A DNA stretch of 64,000 bases from assembly GCA_039621445.1 (NCBI GenBank), contig CP154954.1, positions 20,818,642-20,882,641 on the forward strand, written 5' to 3'. This document shows, piece after piece, positions 47,926-60,237 of the stretch (its first letter is position 1; every line of letters starts with the position of its first letter). The translations under genes were made by a program, and so were the position numbers. The DNA is from Euglena gracilis (taxonomy: Eukaryota; Euglenida; Euglenophyceae; Euglenales). The notes below the pieces were generated by a model that made no database searches, was not told where the DNA came from, and worked only from the letters and a program-made list of their open reading frames with translations.

Positions 47926-48246
47926 ATCTGGTGGCACCACAGCTCCACAAAAACAATGTGGCAATGCTCCAGCCGACCAAGCCGCTGGCCTTTGAGATGT
48001 GTGCAGTGCGCAGACCACACTCTGCAGCCTGGTACCGAATTCTCGCCGCTGCCCGCACCGGCACCAGCAGCGCACATCACATGTGTCGGCTGGCGGCCAC
48101 AGCCCCCCTGGGCGATGTTGCAGCCCTCCAGCACCGTCAGCTGGTGCGGGGACGGGAGGGTGCGGAAGCAGCGGCGGCTGACGAGGAACTTCCCGTTGAG
48201 GCGGCCAAAATGCGTCGCGTTGACCGAGTCGTGGACGCAGAGGGCG

Positions 48247-48863
48247 ACGAGCGGATTGTTCAATGGTGTGCAAAGCGTTCTTCGCAGTCACCATTGCAAA
48301 ACGTGCCAACGGCTGCTTGCCGAAGGTTAGATGACATGCGTTGGCGGTTTTGACATCAATCAGTCCTGCCAAACTGAAAGACCGTTCAGACCAGGGCAAT
48401 TCAATTTTGTGAGCCACACTTTCTTCCCGCTAAGATTTCCTTATGCTCGCAATATGTGTGGTATACACTCTGTCCACTGACCGGTGCAAACTACTCCCCT
48501 CTTTCACACTGCCATGTACAGATGTGTACTTTCGGATGAGTCCCCTGATGGATGGATGGTCTAACTTGTTGATGGGCAAACCTAAAAATCATTTTCGGAG
48601 GGAAAAGAGGACATGAGGCGTCCTGCAGCGTAAGATATGCATCACATACAGAGAAGTGTGAGGGGCCCTTCAAATAAGTGCAATGGTGTAGAAAATTGTA
48701 CCTTTTTCTACTTGGCAATTCGTACTTATTCGTAACTGGGGAATTATTCATTCGTACTTATTCGTACTTATTCGTACTTATTCGTATTTTGGCAGATCTC
48801 GGCAATTCGTACTTATTCGTACTTATTCGTACTTATTCGTGTACGAATCAGTGGGAAACCCTG
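48247..48863. mobile_element. hAT-like transposon, right part only
   Basis: Corresponds to 31,801-32,417: the dimerisation remnant, the right TTATTCGTAC array and the right terminus GGGAAACCCTG. Its left 360 bp are absent because the duplication junction lies here. Confidence 0.9.
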
Positions 48864-48941
48864 GTTGTCTACCTACCCAAAACTCAAAAAAAAAATGGGT
48901 TTTATTTTTCAACCATGATTCCCGTACAGCCCTGCCTGCAC

Positions 48942-49014
48942 CCCCGCCTTGCCCCCCTTCCGCGTCACCAGCTCCCGGATCTGCTGCAGCAGTTTGTCCG
49001 CCTCCGTGCCAGGG
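48942..49014 (-). pseudogene. Orphan exon of EF-hand gene 1
   Basis: Identical to 32496-32568 (KLLQQIRELVTRKGGKAG), with half of the introner still attached on its 3' side. The downstream exons of gene 1 are not in the duplicated unit, so this exon now faces the truncated gene at 45.9-48.2 kb and cannot make a calcyphosin-like protein. Confidence 0.85.
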
Positions 49015-49151
49015 CTGAATGGCCGTGTGGGACCCCCTCCTGCGAGTTGCCGGCTCAACCCCCCCCATTAGAAATTGTGTTTTCCGCCATACTGATTTGG
49101 GGGGGTTACAAGCCACGGAGCGCAGGCCCATGGAACAACGTCTGGGATGTG

Positions 49152-49331
49152 TAACCCCCCCCAATTAACCCGGCGGGGTGCCAAGTTATTGGAACCAACG
49201 CGCCGTACAGGAATTTTGCCTAAAAAGGGGGTGCCAAATTACTGGAACCATCATTTTTACCCCTCCCCCCACCAAGTTATTCGGCCAATGCCAGGGCAAG
49301 GGCCCCGCCAGGTTATTTGGGGGGGGGGTTA
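49152..49331. mobile_element. TAACCCCCCC MITE, duplicated copy
   Basis: Copy of 32,706-32,886, one G shorter in the terminal run. Confidence 0.75.
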
Positions 49332-50925
49332 GGTCACACAAAGCTAACCTGGCCTGGCCTGCGAGGTGGGTTGAACAGCAGCCTTTCCTCCCGCCACCGA
49401 CCCATCCTGAGCATTGTTTTCGACATGAAACGCTTTCTGCAAAGGTCCCTTGATGCTGTATTTTTTCAGGCTGCATATGACTCCTTCAGCTCTGAGTGTG
49501 TCAATGAGCAGCCTTTCTTTCAGGGAAGTCGAAAAGGAAAAAAAATGCGAGCTTTTTGTGGGACCCATTCTGGGTTGGGGGGGGGGGTTGGCCTCTCCCC
49601 ACGGCAGGCAGTCCATTCCACACTGCTTGCTGCCTGCAGCAGGAGCTGCCTCTGTGAAGAAACGTTGATCCGTTGAACGAAATGGGACGGGGCATTGTAT
49701 TTCTCCGCCTGAACTGGTGGGGGGAGGGATGCGTCGGGGACGAGAGAGCTGACCGCCCCCGGAGAAAAAATGCTGCTCTTGTGCAGCCAGCCGAGGGACG
49801 TGAAAGGGATCTCTGACGGGAGATTCCTTGAAGACTTCGGAGGAGGTGGGTCCAGCCCAGGGACTTATCACCCTTCCCCCCCCCCAACGACCGGTAACCT
49901 CTGTCCTCCGACCGGGGGGGGGGGGTCGTTCGACATAGAGGGGGGGGGTCGCTGAGCTCCCTTTATGGGTGAGAGCGAAGCTAACCCCTGGGCAAAATGG
50001 GGGGGGGGGTCGAACCCCCCCGGGAACCACCCTCAGGAACCGGCAGATTATTACCATGATCCCGGCTCCGTTCCTGGAACCCTTTCCCAGCTGCGAGCGA
50101 GGGGATTTCTAATTTCCAAATCACCTCCGTTTGACCCCCAACTCCGGCCAGGCCCGAGTTATTCAGAGAAAATTTCAAAGGAAATGTCCGGAGACCTAAA
50201 TTGAAGCCCTTAAAATGCCCTATCGAACAGGATTTTGATTTCCCTGCAACTCCCGGACCAGGCCGAAATATGGCCGATTTACGACGACCCAAAACAACGC
50301 GAAACGCTTGCAACTTAGCCGTTGTTTGTGTCAAAAATTCAATTTTCCAAAATTTCTCAAAAATGGTGGGGAATCAAAGAAAATGTACGGAGACCTAAAT
50401 TGAAGCCCTTAAAATGCCCAATCTAACGGTATTTTGATTCGCCCGCAACTCCCCGCCTGCCTAAGTTACGGCCATTTTTCGGCTAATTTGGGCCATCTCG
50501 TGCAGTTTTGGCCAGTTTTGACTCAGCCTCTTTCGGCCATTTTTGGGTTAAAAAAAAGTCGAAAAAAATCAAAAAAAACAAAAAAATTGCCCAAAACCAT
50601 GTTTTTTGGCTTCCTGGACCCGGAAAACCTTTTTTCAAGCCGAATCAGCGTTTTTTGAACCCCCGGCCCCCCATTTTTGGCCCCAAACCCATGCATTTTG
50701 GGTCATTTCCGGGTCAAAAAAGTTGAAGAAAATTTACACAACTGGCATAAATTTCAAAAATTATTGTAAATTACCATAAATTACAGGTGTGTAATATATA
50801 AATCATAAATTACGCCAAATTTGCATTACTAGTCTTTTTGGCTGCCCATTGCATGCAAACCCCATTCAGAGCTCAGCACTATTCAATACCTGGTAAGACA
50901 CGGGGGATTGGGTGCCCCATGTTTG

Positions 50926-51729
50926 CAGGGGGGAAATGTGCAACTTAGCCCTTCAAATTATGCAAGTCAAAAAAATGAAAAAAAAATGAAAAAAAAATTG
51001 CAAAAAAATGCAAAAAAAAATTGCAACTTGCATAAAACCCCTGAGAAAAGGCTAGAATATAACAGAGTTTTGCTGCTTAAAATTCGTAAACATGTGGCAA
51101 TGCCGGTGTACCTGTCAATGATTCACAAGAAGACCTCCTGGAAGACAACGGCAAGCACTGAAGCTTTGAAAATGAACATGAATGCCGCCTGCATGTTCAG
51201 TCTAAGCAAATCGTCCCTCCAGGTCACCATTGAACATCAATGAAGCGGCGGCACGTCGCATTTTATTGCACAACGTGGAACGCAACTTGGTATCAACACA
51301 CCCAGCAAGACTGAACGAACGTGGTGGCACACCCTTCTGCATTGTATAACACTACATTTGGATTTCACACATGAAGAAGTGTGTGCTTTCAACGTCAGCA
51401 GAGGTGGTGGGAATGGTCAGCAAAAACTTGGCAACTTGGGCGAGGGCACCACTGTGCTTCGCCCAATACTACATAAGAGAAACGGAATCTGAAGGGAACA
51501 CTTGCTCCACGCGGCAATACCGCTGCCAATCCCCTTGAAATTCGGTATCATTCACAGCGAACGAAAGCATGGGGTATTGTGCAGGCTCGTGGGACAAGTC
51601 CGGAAGATTCCACAAAACTACAAAAAATTACAAACTACAAAAATCCAGGGCAAAATACTTTATGCAAAAAAATGCAAAAAAAAATGCAAAAAAATGTAAA
51701 TTATGCAAGTTGCATATTCCCCCCCCCTG
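50926..51729. mobile_element. hAT-like element with TGCAAAAAA arrays, duplicated copy
   Basis: Copy of 34,476-35,278 with small A-run differences, including one A-to-G-type change in the left array (AAAAGAAAA becomes AAAAAAAAA). Confidence 0.75.
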
Positions 51730-52756
51730 CTGAATGTATGTATGGGAAGCCCTTGTGGGGTCAGGACCCTCGAACAACAGGGGGGACCCCCCAGTCACAG
51801 TCGGACCCCCCCAACTTGAACACGTAAGGCACCTGAAAAGTTTCGGTTCTTTTGTCGGCCGAGGGCCGGATACCAGGCCAAAATTTTTGGAAAATCCCTT
51901 GATTATTTTTTTCAAAATAAGTACAAAAATGCTCGAATTATTACTTTCTTCATTTGACTTGAGCATTTTTCTCTACTACTTTGGTCTGGACCATGCCATG
52001 CTTACCAACCCATGGGGGGGGGGGGTCCCTTTCCACTTTCAAAAAGAACCGTCAGACACTTTTCAAAAAAACCCGTCACCGACTTACCCCCAAGGGGGTC
52101 CGTCACTCACTCGGTCCAGCCAGTCGAAAATAGCCAAAAAGCAAAGCACTTTGATAAAAACCCAAAAAATTGGACCCTACCAAAACGATGCAGTGTGGTC
52201 TGGGTTAAGAAAGTGGTACTGTGGTACCTTTTCAGGTGGTGCAGCGACATATTTGATGCCCTAGTTACAGTCTGGAAACCAAGTCAACAAAGTTGCAGGA
52301 ATGAACAAAAATAAACAATAAACCTGGCTTGCGGGCGTAAGGCAAAGCCAACTTCGTGAGTTGCAAATCTTGAGCTGTTGGCCTGCAAAAGAAAAAAAAG
52401 GAAAAATAAAAACAAAAACAATAAAAAATAAAAATAATAAAATATATAATTCCTGGATGTCTATATTTCTGTTATTCTTTGCCGTTTCCCATTTTTGCTG
52501 CTTGCTGTTTTCCCATTATTCGTGTTTGTTTCCCGCGCGTACAGGATGATTTTCAAAGATGGCTGACAGCGAGGATGATGCACACGTGAACACTCAATTG
52601 TACTTAAAATTAATTGTGCCAGTTTGATGGATGTCATTTGCCGATGGTTCCAAAATAATGTGCAATAAAATTATGGCTAAATTGTGCACGACGTTGTGTG
52701 TGTTAAAAAATGGATAGTACGGATGCTGAGGGCGGCTGAGGACATATTTTCTCTGT

Positions 52757-55700
52757 TTACGGTTTTGGATGCAGGGCATACGGGGGGTAGGAGGTGCGGT
52801 AGGTTGTCTCGAAGGTTGGCGGGTTGAAGAGCTCAGTGGGCAGCGTGTGGGTGAGCCCCTTGCCCTTTTTTGTCTGTAGGTGGCTCGTGTCGTAGTTCCG
52901 GCTGTTGTGACTGTAGACTGCGTAGCACTTCTGTTGAAGGTTGACAGAGATGGTCCAAAGGCAATGGAAATGCTTTAAAAAAAATCCCCGATGAGATCTG
53001 TCCAGAGGGGGAAACAGAAGCCAGCGCAATTAGTTGGCCTATAAAAATTTTAATGCTAAATCAATGAATTTCAATGATTGAATTCAAATTAAATACAGTT
53101 TGCAAATTTACCCCCATCCGCTGTTTCTACCTCAATCTGCCTTGATTTTCTATCTGGCAGTGGTAACTTCAGGTGCAAATATGTGTCCGCCTTGAAGACA
53201 TGGAATTTCCCCAGGATACACCATGCAAAATGCCATGGCCTACCCACCAGGGTATAAAGTGAGAGAGGGGAAGGGGGAAGGGTGGTCTTTGGAAGCTTTT
53301 TTCTCCGGGGGTCGGACCCCTCTCCCCTCATGTGCAAGACCACTTGCAGTCCGCACAAAAATGACAAAAAACAAAAACGATGGGAAACCACCCGATTTTC
53401 CCCATCATTTCTTCCCGCCATCCTGTACCCTTTCTAAGTCCTTGGGGGGGCACGTTCAGGGGTAGTCAAATTCCAAACAAAAAAGTTGGGGATATGACAT
53501 ATGGCCAATTTTGGGGTCTGTCTTGAAATGAAAAATCACAAAAAAAAAAGACACCCCGAAGACCATTTTGAACTTTTTCATTTGCAATTTTGAGTTGCCC
53601 TTTTTCAGAAAAACTTTCATCACAAGTGGGAAAAATTTTTACAATTTTCTGAGAAAGCAAAATTTTCCCAATTTTTTTCCTTTCATTTTCCCTGGCATTT
53701 TTGTTCCCCGTCATTTTTTGTCTGGACTGCAATGCCCTGCTCCTAACCTCCCTGGGCGGTGGGATGTTTCTCACAAATGGGTGAAGAGTCACCTGGAAGC
53801 CAAGGGAGGTGGTGGACCTGCAGTTGGGCGCTGTAGCCTGGAGTTTTCTTGGGAATGGAGGAGTAGGTTTGGCTCGTCCGCCTGATGAGCAGCGAAATTA
53901 ACTTACAGCCCCAAACCACACATCAAATTGTCACGAAAAACCCAGCCCTCAAATTTTTTTGCTGGGAATCCAACAATTTTTGTACCCTCAAACAACAAGC
54001 AGAATGGTATCAATTTTTAGGATTTAAATTCGAGTGTCAAAACAAAATGGGTTTGTCATATAAACACCGCTGAAAACTTCAGCTGGAGGGCGAGCCCTTT
54101 TTGGACATACACCCACTGAACAAGGTGCCTTAGGGGTGCTATATATTGGATTGAAAGCGACAGCACTTTTCACATACGACCTGGGCAACTCTTGAAAACT
54201 GCATTGAAAATGGGAATTTTCTGGGCTCGGCGCCTTGGTGATGTGGGGCAAGGAACTTGAGGGGTCAAAAAGTGACTTCGAAATGCCCCCTTCCTGCCCA
54301 TAGTACCCACTCACCCACGATCTTCCTGAAAAGAATTCTGCCTCTAAGCACATGCCTTGAATGGCAAACCCCCGCACATGACTCCTAACAACTGAACCAA
54401 TCCCATTCCCTCCAAGGGTAATAAATGAGGATTCACATGTGTCACCTTCAGGAATAAACTTCACACCACCCAAAGAACCCAGGTAGTCCAACCTGAGGGG
54501 GACATTTGGGGAGGGGAAGCTCCTCCCTCCCTGAGGCAAGTCCCTGGCTCCAACTGGGCCGCAATGCAACTCTACTTTTGCCAGAGGTGGGTTGGGCACA
54601 CCCGGCCTCCCAGGCGGCCTTCACCGTACCGTACGAGCTGGTCAGGGAGGCCTCCACCGGCTCAATGTCCCACAGGGAGTACATCCGGTTCTCGAAGTAC
54701 TCGTCGTCCGGGATGTTCTGGCTGATGCCTGGGTGGGCAAGGAGGCCGAGGCAAAGGGAGGGCAGAAGGAGGTGCCCCGGAGGAACGCCAGAGCAGCGTC
54801 AAAGGAACAATCATGCAAAATGCAACCCTCTCCAAACTGGAAAACCTCAAACAGTGCAACAACAACAACCGCACTATCGAGCTCATGTTGTGCTGGGATA
54901 AAGAAAAATCCCTTCGGTGACAGAATGTGCGAAGAAAAAAATTTCTGAAGTATTTCTTGGAGCTCTTGATGCGGGGCACACCAGCGTAGAAGGCGATGAA
55001 TTCCTCCTTCGTCACCAACCCGGAAGGGTTTGTGTCCCGAGTGAAATGGGAGTGGAAATTCTCCGCCGCCTCCTCGTGGCTCAGTTCCCCGGCCCGGACC
55101 AGGGGATGGTTGGAAGCGTTGGCGGCTGGACCGCTCCGCAACTCCAGCGGACTCCAGCGGACGGGCGTTGCACCCACAGTTATACCAACAGAGCTGGAGG
55201 CAGTCCAGGCCGAAGCGATTGGTCACCTCGTCCAAGGCAACGTTTCCATCGCTGTCGTGACTGAAGCTGGCGCCAGGGCAGGATGAGACAGTCCCCACAG
55301 AAGGGTGGCAGCAGGGGGCTGCCAGTGGATGGTTCCCCACCAGGGGTTTTTTAAAGCCGGGGGGGGGGGGGGGGGGGTCCCCCCACCCACCCACCCCCTG
55401 GGGGGGCCCCCGGGGGGAGGGGGGGGGGTCCCAGGGGACCCACAAAAAAAAATGGCCAAAAATCGCGAAAAGTGCTAAAAATAGCACTTTTTCGGCACCG
55501 AAAAGTGTATCCCACCCCCCTCCGGAGGGACCCCCCCTCCTGGGGGTCCATGACTAAAAAAAACCCCAGTTCCCCACACCCACCCTCTTTCGGGGAATTA
55601 TAGAGGAAATCCAAAAAGGATACCCCTTGGAAAAAAAATAGAACTCCCCTTGAATTTTCAGCGGTCCCAAAAAGCAGACCGGGTTTATTTGGAGGGGTTT

Positions 55701-58004
55701 AGAGGTCACCGGGCTGTCAACAGGTGACGATGTGGTTGTGGGGAGCCTCATGCAGTCCCAAACGCCACCAGTGCGACTCTGCTCACGTACGTGCCGCGGA
55801 GAAGCCATCCGATAGAACCTTCCTGGGGCAGGGTACAAAAAAAACCGGTCCAAACAAGCAGGGTTTTCTGCACTGGGGGGAAATTGTCTCAAAACCCCCA
55901 ATTTTTGACACAATTTGGGCAGTTTCACAGTTGTGGGGTCTATTTGGATTTGAGGGGGGTATTTGGGTGGGGGGGGGTCCAGTGTTTGGATTATTGAAAT
56001 TGGCAGGGGCATTCTTGGGGGGGATTTTATTGGGGGGGGGTGGCAGCAATATTCACGATACTGCTAGCCACTCCCTCCCTGTCCTCCCCTGGAGTGGCCC
56101 AAACCCGCTCCAGGGCAAACTTCCGGCGGGGCGGTAGTCCGATGGCGAAGCTGGCGAGGAACTCCGACAGGGAGATCAGCCCGTCGTCTGGGGGGGGGGG
56201 GTGTTTAGGAAGGCCTGCTGGTTGGGAGGGGGGGGGGGTCGACCCCCCCACCCACCCCAGTGGAGGGTGGGTCACCCCCATCCTGGTGGGAGGGGGGGGG
56301 TCCGACCCTCCATCCACCACTCTTTCTTGTATTTTAATTGGCGCCTATTTTTAGCTCAAAAATATCCTTCGACGCCTTCAGTGCCACTGGGATTTTTTCC
56401 TTGCACAATGCTCACTCACCATCGGTAGGGTTTGGGGTTCCCACACAGCCTCTGGGGGATGGGGGAGCAGAGGGGAGGGCATTGCGAACAGAGTGGGTAG
56501 GCACCTTGCCGTCGCCCACCCCACTTTTTACAAGGCACACTCTGAACAGAAAACAGGAATCAGTCGACCCCGCCCCCCGCGAGTCGACCTCCCCGCCGAG
56601 GCACCAAAAGCAGATCACGCACGCTGTCAACGTGTTCTGTCTCTGTCAATACAAAAAGGTCCTGTGCATACCATTGCTCAGCGACCCCCGGCGGGGGGGA
56701 GGGGGAGGTCACTTTCCACTCTGAAAAAACCAGTCAGTCACTTTACCCCCCCCCGGAGGGATCGACCACTCTTGAATGCGCTCATGTTGGCAAGGCAATA
56801 TTGCCAAAAAGACTCAAAAATCCAAAAAATTTCCTGCGCCTTCGGCGCCAGGCCAGCCACTTTTTCTTTTTCGGGCCTACCCCACCCCCGGGGGGGGGGG
56901 GGGGCTCTTGGCCAGAAAACCAGTCAGTCACTCTGAAAAAAACAGTCAGTCACCCCCCCCGGGGTGAGGTGGGACAGGTGTTAAGCAATGGTATGGTCCT
57001 GTGCCTGGCAAGGGGAGTCTGGTGGAGTGTGGATTGCTGGTGTGGACCAAGGCAGTTGCCTTTGTAGCAGTCTTTGCCCGGCAGTGGACAGGACAAACTT
57101 TTCGCTGTCGAACGCAATGGCGAGGTGCCGCACTTCGTGGTCGGTGAGCTGCAGCTTGCAGGCCTGGGCCTTGGCGGCGAACTGCGCGAACGTTCTGCGG
57201 GAAGCGACCCACGGGGATTTTGAAGGCCGCAGCAACGGACACAACATGACCGGGGTTGTTTTCTGGGACAGGAGGAGGTCAGCACCTCCCCATCCACCAA
57301 CTCCTGGATGAAAATCTGCCCTTAAAGAAAAACTGACAGTGTTTCTTATTTTCAGCGCGGATTTTCTTTATTTTCGGCTCCACTTGGAATACTTGGAACC
57401 CCCCATCCCCCGGAGGAGGTTAGGCCAATACCCACCCAACCACCCAACCTGACTCCCTGGGTCACCAACCGGCAGACAAAACACTTTCTTCTGCCCCGGC
57501 AGCCGGCAATGTATGGCAACAACCTTTATAAACAGAAAAGAGAACGCGGATACATGATAGAGAATACAAGAAAGAGAACTACGGAACAGCTGCCCATACC
57601 AGCTGGATGATGACCCTCACACTGACACCCACAGCATTGAAGAGGTGCGGAGAGGAGAGGAGAGGAGAGAGGTGCACACAGTTTGGTGTCTGGATCCGGG
57701 TTCCCCTTCCGGAAGAACTGGACCAGCGACCGGACGCCATTGTTCCCCCGCTGCGCGCAGAACCGCTTGATCTGTTTGGAGGAGGGCAACCACAGATGGA
57801 CGGAAGTCGCAAGCAAACTGTTTTCAGGGTGAGCAATAAAATAAAAAATCATACAAAGGTGATCGTGATATGAGGGTGTCGGTGAAAATGAATTGGGATT
57901 GGGAAGAAATATCTGGGTTGGTGTATTACATCACATTGGATGGGGGGGGGGGGTGCTGCGTGGGGGGGGGCATGGCTTGAGGATTGAGACTCGGTGGAAG
58001 TCAT
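52757..58004 (-). pseudogene. EF-hand gene 2, copy 2, disrupted
   Basis: Exons equivalent to copy 1: about 57975-58004, 57680-57771, 57099-57194, 56105-56187, 55211-55266, 54982-55125, 54625-54728 and 52757-52930. The first exon is broken: after the codons for MTSTES, 14 bases are replaced by one, and the GC donor (AAG|GCGTGC) reads AAG|CCATGC. The third exon is 96 rather than 95 nt because of an extra A beside the donor (GAAAA|GTTTG), which shifts the frame into EF2. The other exons are unchanged. Either this copy is decaying or the assembly has errors; the first-exon change is not a homopolymer error. Confidence 0.82.
55341..55568. mobile_element. hAT-like MITE, duplicated copy
   Basis: Copy of 38,891-39,117. 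Its right end reads CCCCAG rather than CCCCAA, and the flanking TTCCCCAC duplicates are kept. Confidence 0.8.
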
Positions 58005-59172
58005 GACGATGGGCGGAGGGGACACAGGGTGACAGGTCAATGCGACCTCACATACAACATACACGGTGGCGAACTGGGACACGAGAAACACATGGTGGCG
58101 CATGGCACAACAAGCAGCCATTTGGGATGCCAATCCAGCGCCACTGCAATCCAAAAGCAACCCCAGGCAAGAGACAAAATCACGCAGATATTTGCACAAA
58201 TTTGCCAATTTGCACCTAAGAGAGTCCCCTCCCCCCCTGCCAATACCAGGTCCTGACTATTTCCTGGGCAGGAACGAAACAGGTGTTCGGTCATAACAAT
58301 TTCGAGGAGGGGAGATAAGGGTGGGAGTAGCGAAGACAAGGTGTCAGGCCACAGCTCCTCAGAACACACATCGGCTGTTCATAATGGAAGTCCGGGCTGT
58401 AAGGGAAGGAAGCCCAATACGAAGCCCCGGAACAGAAACAGGAAGACAGCATGTCAAGGCCGGTGTTTGAGCCGAGCCGAGCCAGAGGGAGGTGTGAGGC
58501 TGTGGCTGGAGCGAGCGCTCCTGGGGTCCTGCACAGCGCAGCACCGCACGCAGTCACGTGTACTTTGTCGGCTTCTTCGCCGTGACACGCCGCAGGGTCC
58601 AAGGCAGGCGATTGCACCTCTTTTCTTTCATAGCACCAAAAATGAAGCTGGCCCCTGCAAAAATAGGTGTGGTTGATGTATCATGTTCATAGTCCTTTCC
58701 CTGCCAGGGAGTTTGTGCTGGCTGATTTGTCATTTGCAACTTACCTTGGGGGGGGATCTGCGTTCAGCACCTCAGTGGTAGAAGCCCCATATTTATTTAT
58801 CTTGAGAGTCCTGGCTTTCCAATTTCCCGAAATCTCCACTGGAGCGTATAAAATCTGAAAGGAAAATGCCCACCACACCTCTCCATAATAGCCTGGTTTT
58901 CTTCCTGATAATCCCTTTGGGTGGTTATGGAACCTGTATGGTGGTCGGCCCGAAGGGGGGGGGGGGTAGCAACATGGGGACCTAAGTTGTCAACCAAAAA
59001 AAAAACCTTCCCGACTTTTGATGCCTTTCTGATACCCCACGGTGGCTTTCCATTTGGCACGTGCGCACACAAACTCATCCACCAACACACACAGGGGCAC
59101 GCACCTCCACCCCCACCCACACACACACGCGCACGCATACACAGACACGCATGCACGGACGCACGCTGCGCA

Positions 59173-59810
<638 letters not shown>

Positions 59811-59862
59811 CAAAGCGCAGGGGTATGTGCGGCAGCCTGGGTGTCACACTGTCCAGCTGCAC

Positions 59863-60237
59863 CTTGGCGTTCTCCACAAAAGGGAAGGCGGACTGGTCCT
59901 CCGTGGGCCACCGGGCTGCTGGATCATCTGTTGAGAAAAGTGATAATAGATGTCCTCGGGAACATGATCTATGCAGCTCACCGAAAAAGAGACACACATG
60001 CACGTGCGGACACATGCAACGGGAGTAAACATACATTTGAAAAGAAAGACACACGCGTCCAGACGCACGCGCGGCACGCAGACGTACACATGATGCACAC
60101 GTTACACAGAGCGCGAAAGCACACGTGTCTGGGTGGTGGGGTTATAGCCAAAGGCCTTGGAGCGGGGGAGAGGCATGACGTCCTTGATCTGCAGCTCTGA
60201 GGGGGCTTTCTTCTGGTCCAGCCACTTCTGGAGCTCC
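59863..60237 (-). CDS. Two exons of the unidentified protein, copy 2
   Basis: Exons 60125-60237 and 59863-59927 repeat 43647-43759 and 43385-43449 without change in the coding part that I can see. The same splice sites are present. Confidence 0.5.

Larger units (their letters stand above)
45915..48246 (-). pseudogene. Possible glycosyltransferase (DUF23/GT92-like), 5'-truncated by the duplication junction
   Basis: Exon-like stretches in transcript order: about 48104-48246 (DSVNATHFGRLNGKFLVSRR, LTVLEGCNIAQGG), 47577-47735 (LNDTAYHLKHFHSKSLQDWM, KRHASGYTGFRTKEKREEL), about 46355-46497 (GYWNSYLRNFPAEWRRADAL, YDLRQFAPLGP) and about 45915-46080 (TLRALLRVSDAHPYHRWCRD, KKRWGPLS). The segment H-H-KSLQDWMWKR-ASG resembles the HYxTKSxEEFxxKxxRG motif near the C-terminus of DUF23/GT92-type glycosyltransferases, with which the GKFLV-R and VLEGC context also fits. 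Assignment is tentative and most junctions are unresolved. The first exon runs directly into the duplication junction, where transposon sequence replaces its upstream part, so this copy lacks its 5' end; an intact version would lie at the far end of copy 2, outside the window. Confidence 0.45.
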
